This document shows positions 9,701 through 21,700 of a stretch of 64,000 nt of DNA, one piece after another (positions within the stretch are counted from its first letter, which is position 1; the number at the start of each line of letters is the position of its first letter). Under the pieces are notes generated by a model. The model was not told the origin of the DNA and searched no databases. It was given only the letters and a program-made list of their open reading frames with translations. This DNA comes from UBA1181 sp045226255 (lineage in GTDB: Bacteria > Bacteroidota > Bacteroidia > Bacteroidales > Paludibacteraceae), in assembly GCA_045226255.1 (NCBI GenBank), contig JBGVCG010000003.1, positions 1 to 64,000 on the forward strand. The letters are read 5' to 3'. The position numbers and the translations under genes were made by a program.

Positions 9701-12700
9701 GGGCTGCTCCGTAGCGGATGCCTCTCTGCCTGCTCCTGTTACCTCCATCGCCGCATTAGAGGCGCTGGCCGCTGGCTTGGATGTCAGCGACAACTGTACT
9801 CCTGATTCTAAACTGACTATCTCTAGCTCGGACGCTGCCCCTGAGGGAACTTGCTCTATCTTGGTGGTGCGTACCTACAGAATCACGGATGAGTGTGGTA
9901 AGTTTAGCGACTTTACTCAAAATATTTATATCAGACAGGCGGATTTCACTGTGCCTGCTGATGGGTCTGCGAATGTCTCTTGCGCAAACAACTTGGCAGA
10001 TCCGGCTCTGCCTACGGTGACGGATGCCTGCGGAAGGACTCTCACACCGGTGGGTCCGACCATCGAAGGTTCTGCAACATGTAATGGCGATGTGACGTAT
10101 CGGTACACCTACACGGATTGCGAGAACCATACCCACGATTGGAGTTTCGTCTATCATGTCAGCATCTCGGATTTCAATGTTCCTGTGGATGGCGGAGCTA
10201 CCATCTATTGTAAGAAGGATACGGTGGCTCCTGTCCTGCCTACGGTGACGGATGCCTGCGGAAGGGTTCTTACCGCACCAGCACCGGTTGTCACGGGCAA
10301 TCCTGAATGTGAAGGAACGATCACCTATACATACAACTATGAGGATTGCGCGCATCATGTGAATCCTTGGAATTTTGTTTATACGATTGAGAAGAGGGCT
10401 CCTGTGATCGATTCGGACGGATTCTCTACTTCTACGGAAATCTCTTGTATCGGTGATACCGCTGCCCTTGCCGCGAACAAGGTTCCTACAGCCCATAATG
10501 ATTGTGGTGCGGTGGTTCTCCCTACGCTGACGAAGACCTACAGCTGGGAGGATGGCAAGGAGTTCTGTAAGGGTACAATCTCTTATGTCTATACTTATAC
10601 CGACTGCGGGAAGTCCAGCACATGGGAATACAAATACATTCTGAACGACAATGTGAAGCCGGAATTCACTTGTAACGCAACTCGTCAGGAAATTACCATC
10701 TCTGAGTGTGATACGAAGATTATGCTCACGGCTCCTGCTGTCACGACTCCTTGTACGAGCGTTTCCATCTCGTATAGTATTGGCAATGGAGCGCGCACTC
10801 CTTATACTGCACCATTCGAACAGAATTTCGACTTGGGTGAAACAATTGTTCATTGGTATGCGGTTGATGCTTGCGGCAACGAGGCGGTGGAGTGCGCCGT
10901 GACTTATGATATCACGTATAAGCCTGGCTTCGATAAGAAGTGTCCTGTGAATCCGGATCTGAAGATTGATGTTTGTGACGCTCTGACATGGAGCAGTGTG
11001 AAGACTCGTTTGACGGGCGACTACGCGGCGTCTGTGAAAAGTATGGAATGTCCGAGCGGAATCGAGAAGGTCATAGATCCTATCTTCTTCTACAAGAAAA
11101 CCAGTGAGGGGGAGAACGCTTATGTGGCTTTGACGGATGCTTCCGTATTCCTCTACGATGTGAAATACGATGTGAAATGGCTCTTCGTTTATGAGGGGGA
11201 TAACCTGGAGACAGTGAAGGACTCTTGCTTCTCTACTGTTCTCCTGACTGATCTGATCGCACCATCTGTAGATTGTGACGCGATTACTCCTGTCACATTG
11301 CGTCCTTCGGGCTGCGATACACTCTATAAGTTGATTCCTCCTACGGGTGTCTTCCATGATGCATGTACAAGTGATGATGATTTGAGGTATCTCTTCTATA
11401 TAGATAGAACGGGTCCGTTCTACTACGACTTTGATCAAATCGTTTACCGCTTGTCGAGTGGTACGCACTGGGTTACATGGAAGAGCGTCGATAGACATGA
11501 TAACTGGTCTGACACGTGTGGCCACGCCATCCATGTGTTGGATGTCAACCCTCCTGTCATCGCTTGCGCTCCGGTGGAGAATCTCACCTTGGAGGTGCGT
11601 GGTAACCGTTGCGATACCACCTTCAACCTCAGCTCTCCTACTGTGAAGGATTCTTGTGGAGTGGCTGCCGTTTACTATAAGCTGGCGGATGGAGTGGAGC
11701 ATCTCTATGATTCTATAACCGCTTCGAATAATAGCGTGACTTTCCCTGTGGGTACGTCGCTCGTTCGCTGGTATGCGAAGGATAGCGCGGGCAATGTCTC
11801 GGATACGTGTAGAAGCACTTATACGGTGAGGGATGTGGCGAATCCAACCATCAAATGTAAATCTGATACGAGCATCAAGCTCCGCTTGCATTGTGACTCT
11901 TTGATTACATTGGATGTGCCGGAAGCGAGCGATAACTGCTCTTACCAGTTGTACTACAAGATCGGAACGGGAAGCGAAACCCTTTACACGACTACTGTCC
12001 GGGAGACCTTCAAATTGGGCCCTACAACCGTCACTTGGCGTGCGGTGGATCCTTCCGGCAATGAGGCTATCTGCTCACGTACCTATACGTTGTCTGATAG
12101 TTCGGGCGTGCATGTCGTCTGCCCGAAGAATACGGATTTGCTGATCGACACCTGCCTGGATTTGACATGGAACGTTGTGAAGTCTCGCTTGACGGGTGAT
12201 TATGCCGCTGCCGCAAAATATTTGGATTGCCAAAATAATGACAGTATCGTGATTGATCCAGCCTTCTTCTACAAGGAACAATCTCAGGCTGAAAACGCTT
12301 ACGTGGCTGTGACGAACGCCTCTATCTTCAAGATGGACGTGAAGTATGACTTGAAGTGGTTGTTCGAGAAGAGTGGTGGTATCTTGGAGACGGTGAAGGA
12401 CTCTTGCTTCTCAACGATCTTCTTGACTGACACGACCGCTCCGAAGGCGAATTGTAACTTCGTGAACCCTGTCCTTGAACCGTATGGTTGCGACACGTTA
12501 TATCTTTTGGAGGCTCCAATCGGTGCGTTCATAGACAATTGTACCTCTAATGATCAACTCGAATATTGGTATCAGATTGACAGCGCTTCGTTCTTGAATT
12601 TTGCGGATAAGGTAAACGATAACAAGGTTATTCTTTCCTTGGGCGAACATCTGGTTTCATGGTATGCCGCTGATGCCCATGGCAATAGATCGGATACTTG

Positions 12701-15700
12701 CTCGTATACGTTGTTCGTGAAGGATGTTCTTCCTCCGACTATTCTGTGCGACGCGGTTGTCCTTCCTGCGTTGAATGTTACGCAAGGGTGCGACACGACC
12801 ATCAAGGTGGGTGCACCTACAGTGACGGATTGCGATACGTTCCACATCTATTACAAATTGGGTGATGGCGTGGAACATTTCTATACAGACTCCTTCGAGG
12901 TCACTTTCGCGGTGGGCGATACGCTGCTGAAGTGGTATGCGAAGGATACGACGGGTAATGTCTCCGATACATGTGTGAAGGAGTATACGGTGAAGGATGT
13001 GGCGCCTCCAGTCTTCGATTGCCCTGCCGATACTGCCTTCAAACTCTATCATAGTTGTGATACGACCATGCGTATATTCTTCCCGAATGTGACCGACAAT
13101 TGTAAGGTGACGAGACGCACCTATCGTGTTGGCTCAGACGCTGAGCGTGATTACACAGGAAATGAATCGGTTCACTTCGACTTGGGTGTGACCACCCTCA
13201 CGTGGTTCGCTTACGATGCTTCCGGCAATAAGGCGGAGTGCTCACGTGACTACACAGTGACGGATAACACAAGCATTACCAAGGATTGTCCTACGGAGGA
13301 CGATGTGATCATCAATACTTGTACGGATATGACTTGGAGCGAGGTCTTCGCTCACTACACGGATGCGCAGAAGGCGCGTGCGTCCCGCCTCAACTGCGCT
13401 AACAACGGTGAGGCCATCCATATCGATCCTATCATGCGCTACAAGGAAAGCAATGCTCCGGACAACGCATACGCTCCGCTTCTTGATAATACGCTGTTGA
13501 CCTACAATGTCTCCTACGACATCCGTTGGGTCTTCGAGAAGAGCGGAACGAATATGGAGGATATCCATGACAGCTGCGAAAGCAAGGTCATCCTCAAGGA
13601 TACGAGCGTGCCTACAATGGATTGCTCTAAGATCGAGAATATTGTCCTGAAACCAATCACTTGCGACTCTGTCGGTTATCAGTTCGTGAAACCTCAGGGT
13701 GTCTTCAATGATAATTGTGGTGAGGGTAACCTCAAGTACTTATTCAAGTTGGACGACGATGCTACCTTCACGGAGCTTGTGGGTGCGGCGCCTCGTACCA
13801 TTGCGAACGGTTCCCATACCATCGTGTGGAAGGTGCAGGATCAGATCGGCAATGAGTCTGGCGAGTGTAGCCAATCTCTGACGGTGCTCGATACCATCGC
13901 TCCTGAGATGACTTGCCCTACCGATACGACGGTGAAGGTGGTGGCTGGATGTTCCATCACGCTTGACCTCCCTGTTGCTACCGCTACGGATGCCTGCGGT
14001 GAGCCGAAGGTATACTTCTCCTTCGACGGTCAATCGTTCACTCAGTTAGGCGCAACCTTCAACCATACGCTTCAGGTGGGTGATACGACCATCTATTGGT
14101 ACTCGGAGGATGTCCACAATAACTTGACTGATACGTGCCACTATAAGGTGACCGTTCTGGATACCATCGCTCCTACGATTACTTGTCCAAGCGATATCTC
14201 CATTTCCTTGACAACGGGATGTGAGACGGATGTGGAGTTCGGTCCTGCTACGGCGGATGATAACTGCGAGGTGAAGACGATCTACTACTCGTACGACAAT
14301 GCTTCCTTCACGGCTCTGCCTACACTCTCTTCTAAGGTGACGGACAACTTTGCGGTGGGTGACTATACGGTTTATTGGTATGCGGAGGATAACCATGGTG
14401 TCCTTTCCGACACCTGCAAGCAGAAGATCTCCATCTTGGATGACCATACCTTCGACATCAACTGCCCTCCTTACTCGGGCGCTGATCCGTTCATCGTGGA
14501 GACTTGCGACGAGTTGCCTTGGAAGAGCTTGAGCGATAGCCTCTCCAAACTCAACATGAACGCTTCCGCTCATTATACGGATTGCAAGACGTCTGTAGAT
14601 ACTCCTATCGATAGCATCATCATGAAGTATTCAGTGAAGGGCTCCAATACTTGGGCGCTCTTGGGTGATGACGATAAGATCCCTTACAATACGCCTTACG
14701 TGATCCGTTGGGTGTTCGTGAAGGCGGGCGATAACCTCGTGACGAAGTCTGATTCCTGCGAACTCCCTATCTTGCTGAAGGATACGACCGTGCCTCTCTT
14801 CAACTGCGACGACATCAATCCTGATTCGGCGGTGGTGGTTGCTGACAGTGTCTGCGAATTGCCTTACAAGGATATTCCATTGAACACTTATACGGCTCAT
14901 GACAACTGCGATGGCGATATCGTTGGTATCCTCTCCACGTCGACGAACCTCGCCGACAGCGTGAAGGCGAACGATGTCTTCAAGGTGGGTACACTTTATA
15001 ACCTTTACTGGATATTCCAGGATAGAACAGGTAACAAAGTATTCTGCGACCAGATGTTGATGCTGAATACTAACCTGAAACCGATATTCAACTGCGACTC
15101 CCTGAAGAATAGTCCGATCACGAAGATGTTGGAGAACGCTTGCGAAACCGACTCTACATCTTTGGGCATCGTGACGCCTATCGCTTACGACGCTTGTACG
15201 AAGGACCCTGTCCCTGGCGTCGGTCATAGGAAGAGTGGCCTGGCGATGAACGGTACGTATAGCGTGGGCCGTGACACCATCGTCTGGGTTTTCCAAAGCA
15301 TCTATTCTACAACGCTTGATAGTTGTGAACAATATATCTTCATCCAGAGCGACAAGGAACTTGAGTTCGATTGCGACTCGTTGAAGAACGCGGTGATCAC
15401 CGCTACTTTGCATGGCGTGTGTGAGGTTTCTGCCGCTGACTTGAATGTGAACACTCCGTTCGCCATCGATGTTTGTACGAACGATACCATCTTGGGCAAG
15501 GGTGTGCGTAAGAGCGGTAGGGATATGACCGATTCTTATCTTGTGGGTCGTGACACTATCGTTTGGACCTTCACCAGCGAGTATGCGAAGAACTCGGTTG
15601 TCTGTGAACAATATGTCTACATCAAGAGTGACTTGGAGCCGATCTTCGATTGCGACTCTTTGAAGAATGCGCTGATCGATACGGTTCTGCATGGTGTCTG

Positions 15701-18700
15701 TGAAATCTCCGCCGCTGGTCTGAATGTGAAGACTCCGTTCGCCCTCGACGCTTGTACGAAGGATACGGTTTGGGGCGTCGGCACTCGCAAGAGCGGTCGC
15801 GCGATGACTGAACCTTATCCAGTGGGCCGCGACACGATTGTCTGGAAGTTCACCAGCGAATACTCTACCGCTGAGGTGGAATGTGAACAGTATGTGTTCA
15901 TCCAGAGCGATATCGAACCTACATTCAATTGTGACTCTCTGAAGGATTCTCCAATCGTGCGTGTGCTGCATGATGTCTGCGAAACGGATTCTGCAGGCAT
16001 GAACTTTACGGTTCCATTTGCCCTCGACGCTTGTACGAAGGATACAATCTGGGGCGTGGGCACGAGAACGAGCGGTGAACCGATGGGCGGCGTCTACAAG
16101 GTGGGCCGTGATACCATCGTCTGGAAGTTCGTCAGCGAATACTCCACTGCGGTGGCTGAATGTGAACAGTATATCTATATCAAGAGTGATAAGAAACTTG
16201 AGTTCGATTGCGACTCGTTGAACAATACACCGATCGAGCGTGAATTGCATGATGTCTGCGAAATCGATTCCGCTGGCATGAACTTCACGGTTCCGTTCGC
16301 CCTCGACGCTTGCACGAAGGATACAATCTGGGGTGTGGGTGTACGTAAGAGCGGTGAACCGATGGGTGGCACTTACAAGGTGGGTCGTGACACGATCACC
16401 TGGACCTTCATCAGCGAGTACTCTACCGATACGGTGCACTGTGACCAGTATATCTACATCAAGAGCGATAAGGCGCTTGAGTTCGATTGCGACTCTCTGA
16501 AGAATGCACCGATCGAGCGTGAATTGCAGGGTGTTTGTGAAATTGACTCGGCTGGTTTGAACTTCCAAGTTCCGTTCGCCCTCGACGCTTGTACGAAGGA
16601 TACGATCTGGGGCGTGGGTGTCCGCAAGAGTGGCGAGCCGATGGGCGGCATCTATAAGGTGGGCCGTGATACGATCACCTGGACCTTCATCAGCGAGTAC
16701 TCCACCGATACGGCTATTTGCGACCAGTATATCTTCATCCAAAGCGATTTGAAGCCAATCTTCAATTGCGATTCCCTGAAGAACAGCCCGATCGATACGG
16801 TGCTGAACGGTGTCTGTGAGATCGACTCGGCTGCTTTGAACTTCACGGTTCCATTTGCCCTCGATGCTTGTACGAAGGATACGATCTGGGGGGTGGGCAC
16901 CCGCAAGAGTGGTTTGCCGATGGGTGGCACCTACAAGGTGGGCCGCGATACTATCGTCTGGGTATTCGACAGTGAATATTCTACGGCTAACGATACTTGT
17001 GAACAGTATATCTATATCCAGAGCGACATGAAGCCTAAGTTCGATTGCGACTCCCTGCATAACGCACCGATCGAGCGTGTGTTGGAGGGCGTTTGTGAAA
17101 TCGATTCCGCTGGCCTCAACATGATCGTTCCGTTTGCCCTCGACGCTTGTACGAATGATACGGTTTGGGGCGTAGGTACTCGTAAGAGCGGTGAGCCGAT
17201 GGGCGGTATCTACAAGGTGGGCCGTGATACCATCGTCTGGGTATTCGATAGCGAATATTCTACGGCTAATGATACTTGCGAACAGTATATCTATATCCAG
17301 AGCGACATGAAGCCTAAGTTCGATTGCGACTCGTTGAAGAACTCACCGATCGATACAGTGTTGCATGGTGTTTGCGAGATTGACTCGGCTGGTTTGAACT
17401 TCACGGCTCCATTCGCCCTCGACGCTTGCACGAACGATACGATCTGGGGCGTAGGCACCCGCAAGAGCGGTGAGCCGATGGGCGGCATCTACAAGGTGGG
17501 CCGTGATACCATCGTCTGGGTGTTCGATAGCGAATATTCTACGGCTAACGATACTTGTGAACAATATATCTTCATCCAGAGCGATTTGACTCCTAAGTTC
17601 AATTGCGACTCGTTGAAGAATTCACCGATAGAGAAGGTCTTGGATGGTGTGTGTGAAATCACGCCTGAGGACTTGGGTGTGATTACTCCGTTCGCCCTCG
17701 ACGCTTGTACGAACGATACGGTATGGGGTGTGGGCGAGAGAACGAGCGGCCGCAAGATGACCGACACTTATGTCGTGGGTCCTGATACCATCATATGGAG
17801 GTTCATCAGTGAGTACTCCGTCGATACGGCTATTTGCGAGCAATATGTCTTTATCCAAAGCAATAAGGGCATTGAGTTCGATTGCGACTCGTTGAACAAC
17901 GCTCCGATCGAGAGGGTGCTCCATGGTGTCTGCGAGGTGGATTCCGCTACCTTGAACTTCCAAGTGCCATTCGCTATGGACGGCTGTACGAACGATACGG
18001 TTTGGGGCGTGGGCACACGTAAGAGCGGTTTGCCAATGGGTGGCACCTACTATGTGGGTCGCGACACGATCGTCTGGAAATTCTCCAGCGCCTATACGAC
18101 GGAGGATGTTCTTTGTGAACAATACATCTTCATCCAAAGCGATATGGCTCCGTTGTTTAACTGTGATTCCTTGAAGAATTCACCAATCGATACGGTGCTC
18201 CATGGTGTCTGCGAAATTGATTCCGCTAGTCTGAACTTCCAAGTTCCGTTCGCCCTCGACGCTTGTACGAACGATACGATCTGGGGTGTGGGCACACGCA
18301 AGAGCGGTGAGCCGATGGGCGGCACCTACAAGGTGGGTCGCGACACGATCGTTTGGGTGTTCGACAGCGAGTACTCTACGGTTAGCGACACATGTGAACA
18401 ATATATCTTCATCCAGAGCGATTTGGCTCCTCTGTTCGACTGTGATTCCTTGAAGAATAGTCCGATCGACACGGTACTTCATGGTGTCTGCGAAATCGAT
18501 TCCGCTAGTCTGAACTTCCAAGTTCCGTTCGCCCTCGACGCTTGTACGAAGGATACGATCTGGGGTGTGGGTGTTCGTAAGAGCGGCGAGCCGATGGGCG
18601 GCATCTACAAGGTGGGCCGTGATACGATCATCTGGACATTCGCTAGCGAATACGCTACGGATACGGCAGTCTGTGAACAATATATCTTCATCCAAAGCGA

Positions 18701-21700
18701 CATGGCTCCGAAGGTTGATTGCGACTCTTTGATGAACAACCCAATCGACACGGTGCTTCATGACGCTTGCGAGATCAGCGCCGCTGACCTGCATATCAAC
18801 ATACCATTCGCTCTCGACGCTTGTACGAACGATACGGTATGGGGCGTGGGTCAAAGAAAGAGCGGTCTGGACATGAACGATAACTTCCGTGTGGGACGTG
18901 ATACGATCATCTGGCGCTTCATCAGCGAATTTGCTACCGAAACGGCTATTTGTGAACAACCAGTATTCATCCGCAGCGACAAGAAGCTTGAGTTCGATTG
19001 CGACTCTTTGATGAACTCTCCTGTGGAGCGTGTGTTGGAGGGCGTCTGCGAAATCAGTGCGGCTGACTTGAACCTCGTGATGCCGTTCGCTATCGATGCC
19101 TGCACGAACGAGAAGATTTACGGTGAGGGCGTGCGCAAGAGCGGACGTGGCATGGACGAGTCGTATGTCGTAGGACGTGATACGATCGTCTGGACCTTCA
19201 TCAGCGAATATTCTACGGATACGGTTGTCTGTGAACAATTCGTCTATATCCAGAGCGATATAAAACCAGTCTTCAACTGCGACTCCCTGAAGCAGGAGGT
19301 TGTGGAGAAGGTACTGGAGGGTGTTTGCGAAATCAGTGCGGCTGACTTGAACATCCCTACGCCGATCGCTTATGACGCTTGTACGAATGAGCCTATCCCT
19401 GGCGTTGGTACCCGCAAGAGCGGACGTGCGATGGATGACCCTTATGTGGTCGGCCGTGATACGATCGTCTGGGTGTTCGACAGCGAATTCTCAACGCAGA
19501 ACGATACTTGCGAGCAATACGTTTACATCCAAAGCGATATGAAGCCTAAGTTCGATTGCGACTCGTTGAAGAACGATCCGATCAAGAAGGTGCTGGAGGG
19601 CGTTTGCGAGATTTCTGCGGCTGACTTGAACGTGAACACACCGTTCGCTCTTGATGTCTGCACGAACGATACGGTCTGGGGCGTGGGTACCCGCAAGAGT
19701 GGCAAGTCGATGACGGATAACTACGTTGTCGGAAATGATACGATTGTTTGGGTGTTCGACAGCGAATACTCTACGAACAATGATACTTGCGAACAATATG
19801 TCTTTATCCAAAGCGATTTGGAACCTAAGTTCAATTGTGATTCGTTGAAGAATTCTCCGATCGAGAAGGTGCTGCATGGTGTCTGTGAAATCTCTGCGGA
19901 GGATTTGAATGTTGATACTCCATTCGCCCTCGACGCTTGCACGAACGATACGATCTGGGGCGTCGGCACTAGAAAGAGCGGACGTGCGATGGATAGCTCT
20001 TACGTTGTGGGTCATGATACCATCGTCTGGACCTTCACGAGCGTCTACTCTACGAAAGTGGCGGAGTGCGAGCAATATGTCTTTATCCAAAGCGATTTGG
20101 AGCCTAAGTTCGATTGCGACGAGTTGACGGATACGACCTTGTTCCTCGCTATGGATAAGTGCGAGATACCGGCGGGTCAGTTGATCTTGCCTACGCCTGT
20201 GGCGAAGGACGCTTGCACGGACGATGATGTGCCGGGTGAAGCTACCCGTGATGACGGTCTCACACTGTCTGACGCTTACCCTGTCGGAACGACTACGGTG
20301 ACGTGGACATTCATCAGCCCATATAGCACGACTCCGTTGACTTGTGAGCAACACGTGATCGTGAAGGATACGATCGCACCTGTTCCTCATTGCGAGGATC
20401 TGGATACGATCCATGCGGATATCACCGCTACTTCCAGTCATAAGAACTTTACCACTTACGAGGAGGCTGTGGCCGCTGGCTTGGTGGCTCCTACGTTGGA
20501 TGACCTTTGCGACGGTGTGATCACCGCTACGGGTCTTCGTGAGGATGGCTCTTCGTTGGAGGGTAACTTCGAAATCGGTTTGACGACTATCGTCTGGACT
20601 TATACCGATAAGTCTGGCAACTCAAGCACTTGTACGCAGATTGTCCAAGTGGAGGATCATGGTACGGATACGCTCTTCTGTCCTGGCGATCTCGACGGAA
20701 AGGTATTCGCTTGTGTCGAGGATATCCCTGCAGGCTACGACTCTTTCGAGGCGTTCAAGGATGCGGGTGGTTCCTTCACTACGGAATATAAGATCGTGGA
20801 CGGCTCCTTCCGTTACACGGATACTTACCAAGGCGACTCCTGCTTGATGATCGTCACCAGAAAATATCAGGTGACGGATACGAGGGGTGATATCGACACC
20901 TGCGAGGAGGTTATCTATATCAGGGATACCATCGCTCCACTCTTCGACTTCGTCTTGCGTGATACCACACTCTCTTGTGAGGACTCCATCTTCAGCCCGG
21001 TTGTGATGACGGCTACCGACAATTGCGGTAAGGATGTCCGTATCGAGATGGTGGAGAGCAACGATAGAGGTAAGGACCCATCCTCTTGCGACTACTTCAA
21101 TTACGACATCAAACGTGTCTACTATGCATATGACCGTTGCGAGAATGTGGACTCTATGATCCAAACCATTGCTATCCGTGATACGACGGGTCCTACGTTC
21201 ACTTATCCGGATGGATGGCGCGATACTGTCTTGGCTAAGTCGTTGAAGGGTTGTTTGTTCGAAGTGCCTGATTTCACGCTGGATGTGAAATCTATGGTGA
21301 ACGATAACTGTACGGAGATAGATAACCTTACCATCTCCCAGAATCCTCCAGCGGGTTCCTCTATCCAAAGCTCTATGTGGGTATGGGTACGTGTTTCCGA
21401 TAAGTGTGGTAACACTGACAGTGTCGCTAAGTATGTGAGGGTTCAGTCTCCTAGCGCGATTGTCTCTCTCGACGCCTTCTCTACGGATACTTGTGTGACC
21501 GACGAGGTGGGTGTTTATTTGGCGAGCCAAAGTATACGTTTCGCTTCCGGTTATGTGGAGCAAGTGATGTATAACGGTAGAATCCGTAAGCTTCCTAGCG
21601 TGTTCAGCTACGATTACTATAAGGGTTCTATCTCTCATGAGAACTTGATGTATAGTGATAATCCGAAGACCTATAGGAGTGAGTTCTCCGAGTACGTGAA

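Noticed and set aside
14631..17060. 809-codon minus-strand frame opposite the 93-aa repeats
   Set aside because: Its own repeats are just the antisense image of the coding repeats; similar frames occur at 9756-11891 and 18180-19238. No independent evidence of a gene.
15081..20103. CRISPR-like periodic repeat
   Set aside because: The 279-base period with no unique spacers is an in-frame protein repeat, not a repeat-spacer array, and no cas genes are present.
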